A DNA stretch of 20,521 nt from Trichomonas tenax (taxonomy: Eukaryota; Parabasalia; Trichomonadida; Trichomonadidae). Below the pieces are notes generated by a model, which did not search any database, was not told the DNA's origin, and saw only the letters and a program-made list of their open reading frames with translations. Within the stretch, counting starts at the first letter, position 1. Each line of letters opens with the position of its first letter. Location: positions 1 through 20,521 of the forward strand of contig JALKBU010000934.1 in assembly GCA_023091735.1 (NCBI GenBank), written 5' to 3'. Of the stretch, positions 6,572-17,500 are shown piece by piece. The translations under genes and the position numbers were made by a program.

Positions 6572-8263
6572 TTAATCTGTGAGATCGAGAATTGGAGGTT
6601 CAGATCTAAGCTGCTCCTGCAACTTATTGATGAGCATGATTCTTTCATCAAGAATTTCTTTTTCATGCATGTATTGCTGATGAATCGCTTCAAAACCAGC
6701 GTTCATCATTCTCATTATTGTGTAAAATGGATCTTCACCAGGTCTAGCTTGATTAGCAACCGATGCGGCGCCTGTTTCATAAAGATTTAGCATCGAATCT
6801 TCTTGAACTTTCTGCGCATCGAAGTTGAGCATTAATTTCGCCTCGTTGTCAGCCATATCATCTAACCAGTCTATTCCTGTTCTTCCACTCTCTTCAAGCT
6901 CTGCGTCTGCTTCACCAATTTCATCGCAAAAGTCTTTGGCGCATTGTTTTCGAAGCAATATTGACTCTTCAAGAACAGAAAGATTAGAACTTGGTTTGAT
7001 CGGTTTTGGTTTTTCTGTTCTCGCTGTTTGTGGACGAGTTTCTGGTTTATTTTCTTTTGCTGCTGTTCGAGATGGACCTCTGGATGTGGCTGGAACTTCA
7101 TTTTTAGTGACTTTATGTTGAATAATTTGATCATTTTTGGCTTTTGTGTCTTTGATTGTTCTATGATCACGCACTGTCTGAACATTCTTTGCACGCGCTG
7201 TTGTTGGTGTGATTTCTGGTTCATTGTGAATTTCGCCAATTTTCAACTTTGAAATAGGTAATTCTTTTGCTTTAATGTCTTTAGAAGGATATTTGTTGAC
7301 TCTGGCAGTCGTATGACTCGATTCGGCATCACTTTGGCTAAGAATATTATTTAATTGCAATTCTTGAAGCGCTTTCATTGCTTTTGGTGACGGAATCTGA
7401 TTTTCTTTAGTTGCTTTTTGTTTGGTTTCTGCTTCTTTTTGCTTCTTTATCTTTTTAACTTCATCAAATGTGATTTCTTTGAAAGGATTGATTTCTTTTC
7501 GTGCAATTGTAGTGGGCTTGTTTTTGTGTGTTTCCTTTTCTTTAGTTTTATCGTTTGTTAATGTGTTTCTCCTTGCTGAATCTGCATCACTCGTTTTTTC
7601 TTTAGGTGTTGAAGTTTTATGCGTAGATATTGCTTCATGGAGTCTTTCACGAAGTAAATCACTTGTGTTTTTAGTTTTTGTATTTGATGTCTTTTCTTTT
7701 AGTTGTGAAACAGGTTTTGGTGGCGAAGATTGTTTCTGTAGTGGTTTTGTTGTTGATTCTTCAATGTGTCTTCGAGAAGAAGGTAAACGATTGAAACAAG
7801 AAGGAATTTGACTAACTTTTGGTTTTTGTTTCTTTGGCTTCTCTGGTGTGATCTCTTTTGCAGTTTTTTCGTCTTTTGGATCATCGAAATCAACGTTAAC
7901 GAAAGATAATTTCTTGCGAGCCGAAACTGGATCGTTTTGAGCTTCGAATGACTGATTTTTAGTGGTTGATGATGTAGAAGGACGTGATTTTGATGATTTG
8001 GAAGATTTTGGATTTAAATCGATCTCAACATTTTCTGTCTTTTTGTTTTTCGAATTTAAGTCTGTGTCTTGAACGAGAAATCCATCGTCGCTTAATATCT
8101 CGTTAGAATCAGAATCATTCTCATTTAATATGAAATCATTTTCAAAATCATCGTCTGAATCGCTTTTTTGCACTCCAACAGTGTCCTCATTTCCATTTGT
8201 AGTCCTCGAACTCAATGCCATCAAATTGAGTGACGGAATTGCACCAAGTTTCGGAGGACTCAT
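6572..8263 (-). CDS. Disordered Ser/Thr/Lys-rich protein with C-terminal SIM-like motif
   Basis: The protein has 563 residues. Residues about 30-65 hold an acidic Ser/Asp-rich stretch (KSDSDDDFENDF) with casein-kinase-2-type sites. From about 70 to 420 it is low-complexity, basic and rich in Ser, Thr and Pro, with scattered short TAR motifs (HTTAR, PTTAR, PQTAR). The last 140 residues look ordered and helical: an SVLEESILLRKQ segment, GIDWLDDMAD, DPFYTIMRMMNAGFEAI, then a coiled coil. The final residues PPILDLTD resemble the hydrophobic core plus acidic residue of a SUMO-interacting motif. Composition suggests a nuclear or scaffold protein; I do not recognise the family. ATG 8263 has TCA on the minus strand at A+1 8275, a 12-nt leader. 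Confidence 0.75.
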   Translation of the reverse strand: MSPPKLGAIPSLNLMALSSRTTNGNEDTVGVQKSDSDDDFENDFILNENDSDSNEILSDDGFLVQDTDLNSKNKKTENVEIDLNPKSSKSSKSRPSTSSTTKNQSFEAQNDPVSARKKLSFVNVDFDDPKDEKTAKEITPEKPKKQKPKVSQIPSCFNRLPSSRRHIEESTTKPLQKQSSPPKPVSQLKEKTSNTKTKNTSDLLRERLHEAISTHKTSTPKEKTSDADSARRNTLTNDKTKEKETHKNKPTTIARKEINPFKEITFDEVKKIKKQKEAETKQKATKENQIPSPKAMKALQELQLNNILSQSDAESSHTTARVNKYPSKDIKAKELPISKLKIGEIHNEPEITPTTARAKNVQTVRDHRTIKDTKAKNDQIIQHKVTKNEVPATSRGPSRTAAKENKPETRPQTARTEKPKPIKPSSNLSVLEESILLRKQCAKDFCDEIGEADAELEESGRTGIDWLDDMADNEAKLMLNFDAQKVQEDSMLNLYETGAASVANQARPGEDPFYTIMRMMNAGFEAIHQQYMHEKEILDERIMLINKLQEQLRSEPPILDLTD

Positions 8264-8272
8264 TTTTATATT

Positions 8273-8277
8273 TTTGA
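8273..8277 (-). promoter_or_regulatory. Putative non-canonical Inr, TCAAA
   Basis: On the minus strand TCA with A+1 at 8275 lies 12 nt before ATG 8263. The base after A+1 is A, not the pyrimidine of the consensus. The same TCAAA form occurs before the gene at 5458. Confidence 0.4.
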
Positions 8278-8591
8278 TAAACGTACAGTTTTTTATTTTA
8301 TTTTACATGGCAAAAAAAACTCAATCATTGTAATTTTGTGAATTGTTTATTCAAGGATAACAATTCAATGACTATAATACTCTGAACTTAGCACATAATT
8401 ATTATATTGATAAGCAGTTGCAAATCTTTATTATTCGTTGAATTAATTTCACATTTTTCAAATTATCTTTGCTTCATTTCCAGCTCTAAATATCGTGATC
8501 TAAGTTTGTTTTTTCGAGTTAGAAGAAAGAGGATTGATATAAAACATTATAAATATTTACAAACATTATAATAATTTGGATAGAAAAGTTA
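8278..8591. other. AT-rich spacer between two minus-strand genes
   Basis: This stretch separates the start of the disordered-protein gene from the 3' end of the golgin gene. Only AT-rich sequence is seen, with no ORF, RNA gene or strong repeat. Confidence 0.6.
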
Positions 8592-11500
8592 TTAAAGAAG
8601 ACCAAATAATCCTCTGCTCTTTGTTCTTTCCCAGTGTCTCTGTGCAGCTTCTATTTGTTCGCGTGAGCATCCGACAAGCTCCAATATCATTGGGATAAGA
8701 GTTTCACGCTTTCCTTCATCTTGTAAGAAGAACTGAAGCAATGTTCTCTTGAGATATCTGTCCATGACATTTGGTCCGTTGGATTGATTATCTCGAGCAT
8801 CGCTTTCAACTTCAGATACTGCAGATAATTCTACAGCAAGAGGAACACGTTTTGGTTTCTGTGCTTCTTCGCTTACCTTAGCATTTGACTTGGAAGCCTT
8901 TAATGATGCAATGAGTGTTTGATTCTCTTCAAGAAGCTGTGCATAGAGAGTATTGGACTTCTGGAGCATCTTCTTTAATGTTTCATTCTTCTGATTAAGT
9001 TCGTCGCTTGCTTCGTTCTGTTCGAGTCTCTTTCTAAGTTCAACAATAGTCTGCTTCAATGCTACAACACTCTTTGTTTGATCGCCTGAAGCAGCTGATG
9101 GAGTATCTCTCTTTGTCGCTCCTTTGAGTCTTTCTTCGAGTTCTGTGATTGTCGCAAGTCTCTTCTTGTCTAATTTCAAAGCTCTCTGGAGAAGAATTCT
9201 GAGTTTAGCAATGATCGCATCTTTATCAGATCCTTCATCGATATCGATATTGATGTCTCCACCAAGTTCTGAAACTTTGGATTGAAGTACAGCGATTTCA
9301 TCCTGTGACTTTTGGAGCTTTGTTTCAAGTTCGTTGATGCGATTGAGATTGTTTTCGTTTTGTTCTTGTGATGCACAAATTAAAATGTTGTGTTCTGTTT
9401 TGATCTCTTGGAGTTTCTTTTGGAGCATTTCATGACCGCTCTTTGTTGATTTGGCCTTCTCTATTTCGCTTTGAAGTTGAACGATCTTTTCTGATAATTC
9501 CTTCTTTTCAGATGATAATTTTTGAATAATTTCTTTGGCTTGATTGACATTCTTCTCAAGATTTGATTTTTGTTCTGCAGAGGCTTTAGCAGCATTTTCG
9601 TATGTTGAAAGTTTTTCTGATAATTCTGCGTTTTGCTTTTGAAGATTTGACATTTCATTTTGAAGTGATGAATTGGATTGTGATTTCTCTGTCTGAAGTG
9701 ATTCGTTTTGTTCTTTGATCATATTGAGTTTCGCTAACAACTCGTTATTGTTGTTTTGTGCATTAACAAGTTCTTGTTTCATATTCAAAATTTCTAATTC
9801 GTATTTAGAATTTTCATCAGTGAGAGATTTGTTGACTTCGAGTGTCGAATCAAGCTTGGACTGAAGATCTGAGATAACTGCTTCTTGGTCTGATTTGTTC
9901 TTCGTTAGTTCGTTATTCAAACGTGTGTTCTCTGCTTGTGCATTTGCACATTCTTGTTGAAGCTTTGTGAAAGCATCAACTGCCTTCTTAAGCTTTGATC
10001 TAAGTTCTGTAACCTGGGAATCTTTGTTAGATGACATCTCTTTGGCCATCTGATTCTTTTCTTGTTGAAGTGAAGAAATCTGCTTTTGAAACTTTGTATT
10101 TTCTGATTTAACTGATTCTAAGTTGTTTTGAATCTCATTCTTTTCTTCTTTAGTCTTTGTTAATTCGGCAATTAACTGAGTTTTTTCTTCCTTGAATTGT
10201 AAGTTTTCTTGTGTTATCTTCTTTCCGGCTGCAAGGAGGGAGTTGAGATGAGATTTAAGCTTTTCAACTTGAGCCTCCAAAACCTTTTGATTTTCTTGAG
10301 ATTTAACCAACTTTTCATTAAGAGATGATTTTTCATTTTCTGAATATTCCAACTGAGATTTGAGCGCATTCATTGAATTTTCCATTTCTTTTGTTTGGAG
10401 TAAATTGTCTTGAATGTCCTGCTTGTATTTCTCAATTAAGTTCTTGAGTTCATTCATTTCGTTTTGTGATGTTTCTTGAGCATTTGATGACTCATTTAAT
10501 AATTTAGCTTTTTCATTTTGAAGTTTATTGTTATCTTCCATTGCTTCATCCAATGCAGACTTTGTAGTTTCAACTTTGTTCTTTAATTTATTGTTTTCTG
10601 AAGCCAGATTATTAATATGAGATTTAATGTTTTCATTCTCGGTTTGAAGTGATTTATTCTGATCTTTGAGCTTTGAAATCGATTCTTCAAGCTTTCCATT
10701 TTCGAATAAAGCACTGTTTAACTTAGCTTGGGCATTTTCCAATTCATTTTGTAATGCGACATTTGCAGAATGCTCATTGATTAATTTGGACTTTTCATTT
10801 TGAAGTTTATTATTATCTTCCATTGCTTCATTCAATTGAGATTTTGTAGTTTCAACTTTATTCTTTAACTTGTTGCTTTCTGAAATCAAATTATTAATCT
10901 GAGAATGATTGTTTTCAATCTCGGTTTGAAGTGATTTGTTCTTATCTTCAAGCTTTCCGTTTTCGAATAAAGCACTGTTTAACTTAGCTTTGACATTTTC
11001 TAATTCATTTTGTAAAGTTGCATTTGCAGAATGCTCATTGATTAATTTAGATTTTTCTTCCTGAAGATTATTGATTTGTGATTGAGCATTTTCTAATTGA
11101 GATTTAATGTTTTGCATTTCTGATTGAATTTCGGAGTTTTGTTTGACTAATTGGGACTTTTCATCTTCCATTTCTTGATTTTCGGCAAACACTGAGTTCA
11201 AATGTGCCTGAAGATTCATATTTTCAGATGCAAGATCTGAATTCTGCTTTTTAAGACTTGCGATTGATGATTTCAAATCTGTGTTTTGTTGTTGAAGATT
11301 TGAATTTGTTAATGATAATTCAGAGTTCTGCTTTTGAAGATTTTCGGCTGTTGATGTCAATTCTGAGCGTTGTTTTTGAAGTTCTGCATTCATTGATGTC
11401 AGTTCATCATTTTGCTGTTGAAGATTTGATAATTTATTGACTAATTGAGACTTTTCACTTTCAAGCTTCTTGTTTGAATCAATTGCTGATTCTATTTGAG

Positions 11501-14500
11501 ATTTAAGTGTTGTGCATGTCAACTCTAATTCTGATTTTTGCTTCTGAAGGGCTGAAATTGAAGCTTCAAGAGATGAATTTGAAGATTGTTCTTCTTTGAG
11601 CTTTAAATTCTCGGCCGTCAATTTAGATCTTTCTTCGTTAAGCTTCTTAACTATTTCAGATGCTTGTGATAACTTAGCACGAGCAGCATTAAGTTCTTCC
11701 TTGTTGTTTGATATTTCAACAGCCATTTGTGTTTTCTCTCCTTGGAGTGAAGAAATTTCGTCCTGGGGTTTCTTGTTTTCTGCAACAAGAGAATTCACCT
11801 TTGCTTGAATATTTGTGTTGGATTCTTTTATCTCAGAGGCACTCCTTTGGTTAAGTTTCTTGAGATTTTCTATCTCTGAACTATATTTCGCAATCATTTG
11901 CTTCGAATTTGCAACAATTTGTTCAAGCTTTGTGTTTTCTTCCTCCAATAGAACAAGACTCTGTTCAGAACTTGAAGCAGCAAGTTTCAGATTCTGTATT
12001 TTTTCCTCTTTAGCGCTTAATTGTGATTTCAACTTCTTGTTTTCTTCAGATAAATCTCTTAAGCTTGATTCGTATTTCGCCACATTTTGTGTGTTCTCTG
12101 AAAGCTTTCCAACTTCCGCACGATGTTGATTTCTTTCGTTTTCAAGTTGCTGCTTAATACTGAGAATAATTTGCTCTCTTTCTGCAACAGCATTTGCAGC
12201 ATTCTTTCGTTCTTCTTCGAACATATTATTTTGCAAAACTAATTGGTTAATTGTTGTTTGCTGCGTTTCGATTTGCTTTTTTTGCTCATTGAGCAATTTG
12301 TTTGCTTGAGCCTTAAGTTGATTGAACCGTTCATCTTTCTCTGATGTTTGAGCCCTCAGCTTTGATGTTTCATCGTTATATTCTGAGAGCCTTGTTTGGA
12401 GATTTGTATTATCTCGTTTGAGACGTGTGTTTTCATCTCTGATTCTGATCCATCCACTGTCATTTGATGGGATTTGATTGCTCTTTGTTCTCAATTCAGA
12501 ATTCAAAAACTGAATCTTTTGGTCAAGAGAATTGATGTTGATATTGAGTGTGATGATCTCCTTATCGCGACTGCTGAGTGTGTTCTGTAATTTAGCTTTT
12601 TGATTGTTGAGGACCCGAATTTCATTGTCCTTTGTTGAGATTATGTTGTCTTTCTCAGCATGAGTGTTTTGAAGATTTGTTACTGTTGTTTCAAGCAAAT
12701 TAATTCTGTTTGCAAGCTGCGAATTCGATTCTCTGGCTTTAGCGAGTTCATTCTCGAAAGATTGCAAACTATTGGCTATTGTAGAAATAGCGTTATCTTT
12801 CGATGCAAGTTCTTCTTGCAATGATTTGATCTTTTCTTCGTAAAGAGACTTTTGTGCATCGATTTGTTTTCTCAAATCATTGATTTCGATATTCTTTGAA
12901 TCTATTGTCATATTCAATGTATTGATTGCGATTTGATGATCTTTATTCACATCTTCAAATGTGTTGTATTGGTTCTTGGCATCAATTTCGAGTTGCTTGA
13001 GTTCTTCTTCGTGTGACTTATTCAACTCTTGGATGCTTCTGTGCAGTTTTTCGATTTCGGAGATATATCTTTGATTCATTTCACAACTTTCTTTGAGCCT
13101 TTGATCAATGCTAAGCTTTGAATTGTTGACATCTTGTGTCAATGATGAAACTTTGGATTGAAGTGCTGAAATTTCTTGAGTCTTTTCATTGTTCTCTTCT
13201 TGAAGCATTGATATCATTGTCATATTCTGACGGTCCTTCTTCTCAAATTCTTGTTTAATTGAATCGATTGTAGCAGAAGCAGATTCAGACATCTTCATTG
13301 AATTCTTTTCTAAAGCTTCGATTTCCTTAGAAATTTTTTCGATTTCTTGAGTCTTATTTCCAAGATCATCACTTAATTCATGAATCTTGCTCAACAAGTT
13401 TGTATTTTCTGCCTTTGTTTGATTCAGCTCTTCAGAATTTTCTTTCTCTTTTTCTGCAACCAATGATTTCAGTTTTTCAACTTGTTCAGTGAAATTCTGA
13501 TTGTTTGAATCGATCTTTTCCTTCATTTCCTTATTTTCATTTGTTAAAGATTCAATTTCCTTTGTGAATTTAGATATTTCCGCTTCATTTTCAGAATTCA
13601 TCTTGTTGATAAGTTCTTCCTTACCATTTATTGTCTTCTGAAGTTGATCAATTTGAGCATCTTTATCTGAAGAATTCTTTGTAAGTTCATTAAGTTTAGA
13701 TTTGATGTTGTTGAGTTCTTCAGTGAGAGAATTCTTCTCTTTCTCACTTTCAATGAGTTTAAGTGAAACTGATGAAGCATCATTTGGATTTGTCTGCAAA
13801 GTTGATTGGGGATCATTGATTGTTTTATCACTGCTGTCGATTGAAGATTGAAGTGATTCGATTTGTTTGTTCAATGTTGCAATCTCATCATCCTTTAATA
13901 AGATCTTATCACTGAGTTCTTTGATCTCAATTTGGAATTTCTCAGATTGACTTGAAGACTTAGCATCCATATCTGAAGTAATTTGATCAATTGAAGTCTT
14001 CAAATCTGAAATAAGTTCATCTTTTGTAACTATGACTTCCTCCTTCTCTTGAAGTTCTTTGGCGAGAGTTTCGATAAGATTTCTGTTGTCTTCATCTTGA
14101 GGTGTCTGAAGACGCTTTTGTTCTTCGAGCAATGAATTTGCCGATTCTAAATGCTTCTCTAATTCAGCAATATTTGCAGCAAGTACTTCTTTTTCATCTG
14201 TTAATGATGAAACAGTTGCTGCAGATGACTTCAATTCTGAATCTTTCTGTGAAAGAGATTCTTGAAGTTGTTGAATTTCGTTTTGAAGATTATTATTTGC
14301 TTCTTCAAGTATTGCATGTTGTGATTTAAGTGAATCATAAGATTGATGTAATGATTGAATTTCATTTTGAAGATTATTACTTGTTACTTCAAGTGATGAC
14401 CGTTGTGATTTAAGAGTTTCGAGTTCTGAAGAAAGTGATTCATGATATTTATGTAAAGAATTAAGTTCACTTTGTGATGCTTGGAGTTGAGTCTCGAGTT

Positions 14501-17500
14501 TAGAAACACGGGAAATAAGTGTGTTGTTTTCTTGCGTTCTTGTCTCGAGATTATGTTCGAGTGTAGAAATTTGAACTCTGTTGGATTCTGCTGTCTTATG
14601 GAGTTCTTCAATAAGTTTGGATTTCTCATCCGATGTTGATGCCGATGTTTCTTTGATCTGTTCGATTTCGCGATCTTTAGATTCAAGTGTTTGATGAAGT
14701 TTAGCAATTTCATTATCCTTATCTGTGTTTTGTTTAGAAGAATTCTCAAGCTTCGATGAGATTTCGAAAATCTGTTGTTGAGATGTTTCCTTCAACCTTG
14801 CGAGTTCTTCTTCTATCTGATTCTTTTGTGAATGAATATTTTGAATCTCTGCATTCTTATCTTCAATCAATTTATCTTTGTTTGAAAGATCTGATTCCAT
14901 TGAAGAGATCTTTTGTTCGTTTTCGGTGATTTGTTGTTGAGATGTTTCATTTAGCTTTTCGAGATCTTCTATGTTCGTCTTCAAACCGAGAATGTTCTCT
15001 TCTAATTGAGCATTCTTATTCTTAGATTCTTCAAGTTCTTTCGCTAATTGACCGATAGTTTCTTCTTTCTGTTGAGAAGCAAATTTGAATTCTTCAATCG
15101 CTTTATCTTTGTTAGAAATATCTAATTCCATCGATGAAATCTTCTGCTGATTTTCCTCTTGAATCTTCCTCGATTCTTCGGAATTTTGATTAATTCTCGA
15201 TTCTTTATCTTGAGTTTCTTTATTAGATTCATCTAATTTTTCTTGCAGAGCAGTTATATCATTTTTTTGTGATGCCAGTTTCTGTTCATAATCTTCTAAC
15301 TTCTTTTGAAGGTCCTGTAATTGAGCATTTAGATTTTTAGCATTTTCTTCAGAGTTCTTTTGAACTGAATCGAGTTGATTTGTTTTATCATTTAGTTCAT
15401 TAGTTAATTCTTCCTTCTGTTTAGAAATCTCAGAAATTTGATCGTCCTTTGTTGAAATCACATTTTGCAATTTTGCAACTTCAGATGACTTCTGAGATAA
15501 TTGAGATTCAAGATCATCAATTTTAGAATTACTTTCTTCTTGCAATTTATTGAATTCTGTAGATAATTGTTCTATTTTTTCGCTCTTTTGTTTGAGTTCA
15601 TCCTGAGATGATTCAATATTTGAAGTCTTGTTGTTATTGTCATCTTCTGCTTGCTTTAGCAATTCCTTCAGTTTGTTAATTTGTTCATCCTTTTGTTTGG
15701 ATTCTTCTTGTGATGACGAAAGTTGAGATTCCAAATTTGATATAGCTGTAGAATGATCTGATTCTGACTTTTCGAGACGGGCTGTTAATTCGTTGTTAGA
15801 ATTACGAATGTCATTGATTTCATCAGTCAATGTCTTAATTTGTTCATCCTTTTGTTTCGATTCTTCTTGTGATGATGAAAGTTGTGTTTCTAAATCTTGT
15901 TGAGATTGATGAAGTGATTCAATTTCGCTGCTCAATGTTTGAATTGTGAAATATTTGGTTTCAACTGATGTTTGAAGAGTAGAATGTAACGTTTCATATT
16001 CTGATAGTTTCGATTGAAGTGTAGAAAGTTCTTCTTGAAGCTGTGTTGATGTGGCTGATGAATTGGCTTCAAGTGTTTCAAGTGATGATTTCTGACTTTT
16101 AACTTCGTTATTCAATTCATTGTTCTCATTTGTGATATCTTCAAGACGCTTAGAAACGGTTTCAAGATTTGCGGTACGTTCTGATATTGTGTTTTCAAGT
16201 TCTGTGATTCGAGAATTGAGATTTTCAATATATTTGTCTTTAGATGATAATTCGTTTTCGAGTGTTGAAATATGTAATTTGTCCGTTTCTGTTGTTGACT
16301 TGAATTCATCAATAACCTTGTTGTGTTCTTCTTGTGATTGTGAATATGTTGTCTCAAGGGTTTCAAGTTGTTGTTTAGATTCGGAAAGTGAATGTTGAAG
16401 TGTTTCAATCTCAGAGCGAAGGTGAATGAGTTCATCATCTTTCTTTGTTGATTGTGTTTCTAATTCACTAATTTTAGAATCATTATTAGCGATGATTTCT
16501 GTCAACTCATTGATTTGTTTGTTCTTGTCTTCAATCCGTGCATTTAGATTTACTATTTCTTGCTGTGCCTGCTCGAACTTATTCTGTAACTCTTTAATCT
16601 TTTGGTTCAAGGAGTCAATTGCTTCTTGAGTTTCTTTTGATTTCTTTTCTAATTCTGCAATTTGAGCATCTTTTTCATTGATTTTGCCCATTAATTCATT
16701 AATAACTTCTCTGTCCTTTTCAGCCTGATTGCTTGTTAATTTAGCTGCTTCAATTTCTTTATTCAATGATTCTATTATTTCGTTTAATGATTTCTTTTCG
16801 TTTTCAAGGTCATTCATTTGTTTTTCGAGATTTATCTTTTCCGATGATATTTCATCAATCTTAATAATGAATGTTTCTGCAAGTTCCTTCTGATCATTGA
16901 GTTTAGCTGTTAAATCAATGTTTTCTGTCTGTAATGCTGTAAGTTTTTCTTGTATTTCAGAATTATTTTCTCCAAGTTGAGTAATAATTAATTCTGTTTG
17001 TTCTTTCTCTGCTAATAATGATTCTATCTGCTTGATGAGGTCCTCTGACGAACCATTGCTTTGATTTTGTTGTAAATCTGAAATTTGCTTCTTAAGTTCA
17101 TCATTTTCAGTCGAAAGCATAGAAATCAGATCGAATTGCTTTTGTTGACCTGCTTCAATTTCAGTAATTTTAGTATTCAATGATGTATTCTCAGATTCGA
17201 ATTTTTGTGATTTAGATTCATATTCTGAAATCATTTCGGCAAGAGTAGTTAATTTTTCATCCTTTTCTGTCATTGAATTTTGAATTTCTTGCATTTTGTT
17301 CTTTTGTTCTTGATTTTCACTTGTTAATGAATTGATGTTTGTCAACAAATCAGCTTTAAGTGTGTTAAGTTCATTAATTTGGTTTTGATAGTCTTTGTTT
17401 TGATTTTGAATGGAATTAATTGTTTGTTGTGCACTAATTTGTGATTGGAGTTCAGCTTCTACAGTTGTTTGATTTGTTTCCATAGTTGCTATCTTGTTTT

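Noticed and set aside
11258..12129. Plus-strand ORFs opposite the golgin gene (for example 11596-11808 and 11815-12129)
   Set aside because: They are mirror frames of repetitive coiled-coil codons, rich in Ser, Phe and Leu, without Inr or family features.
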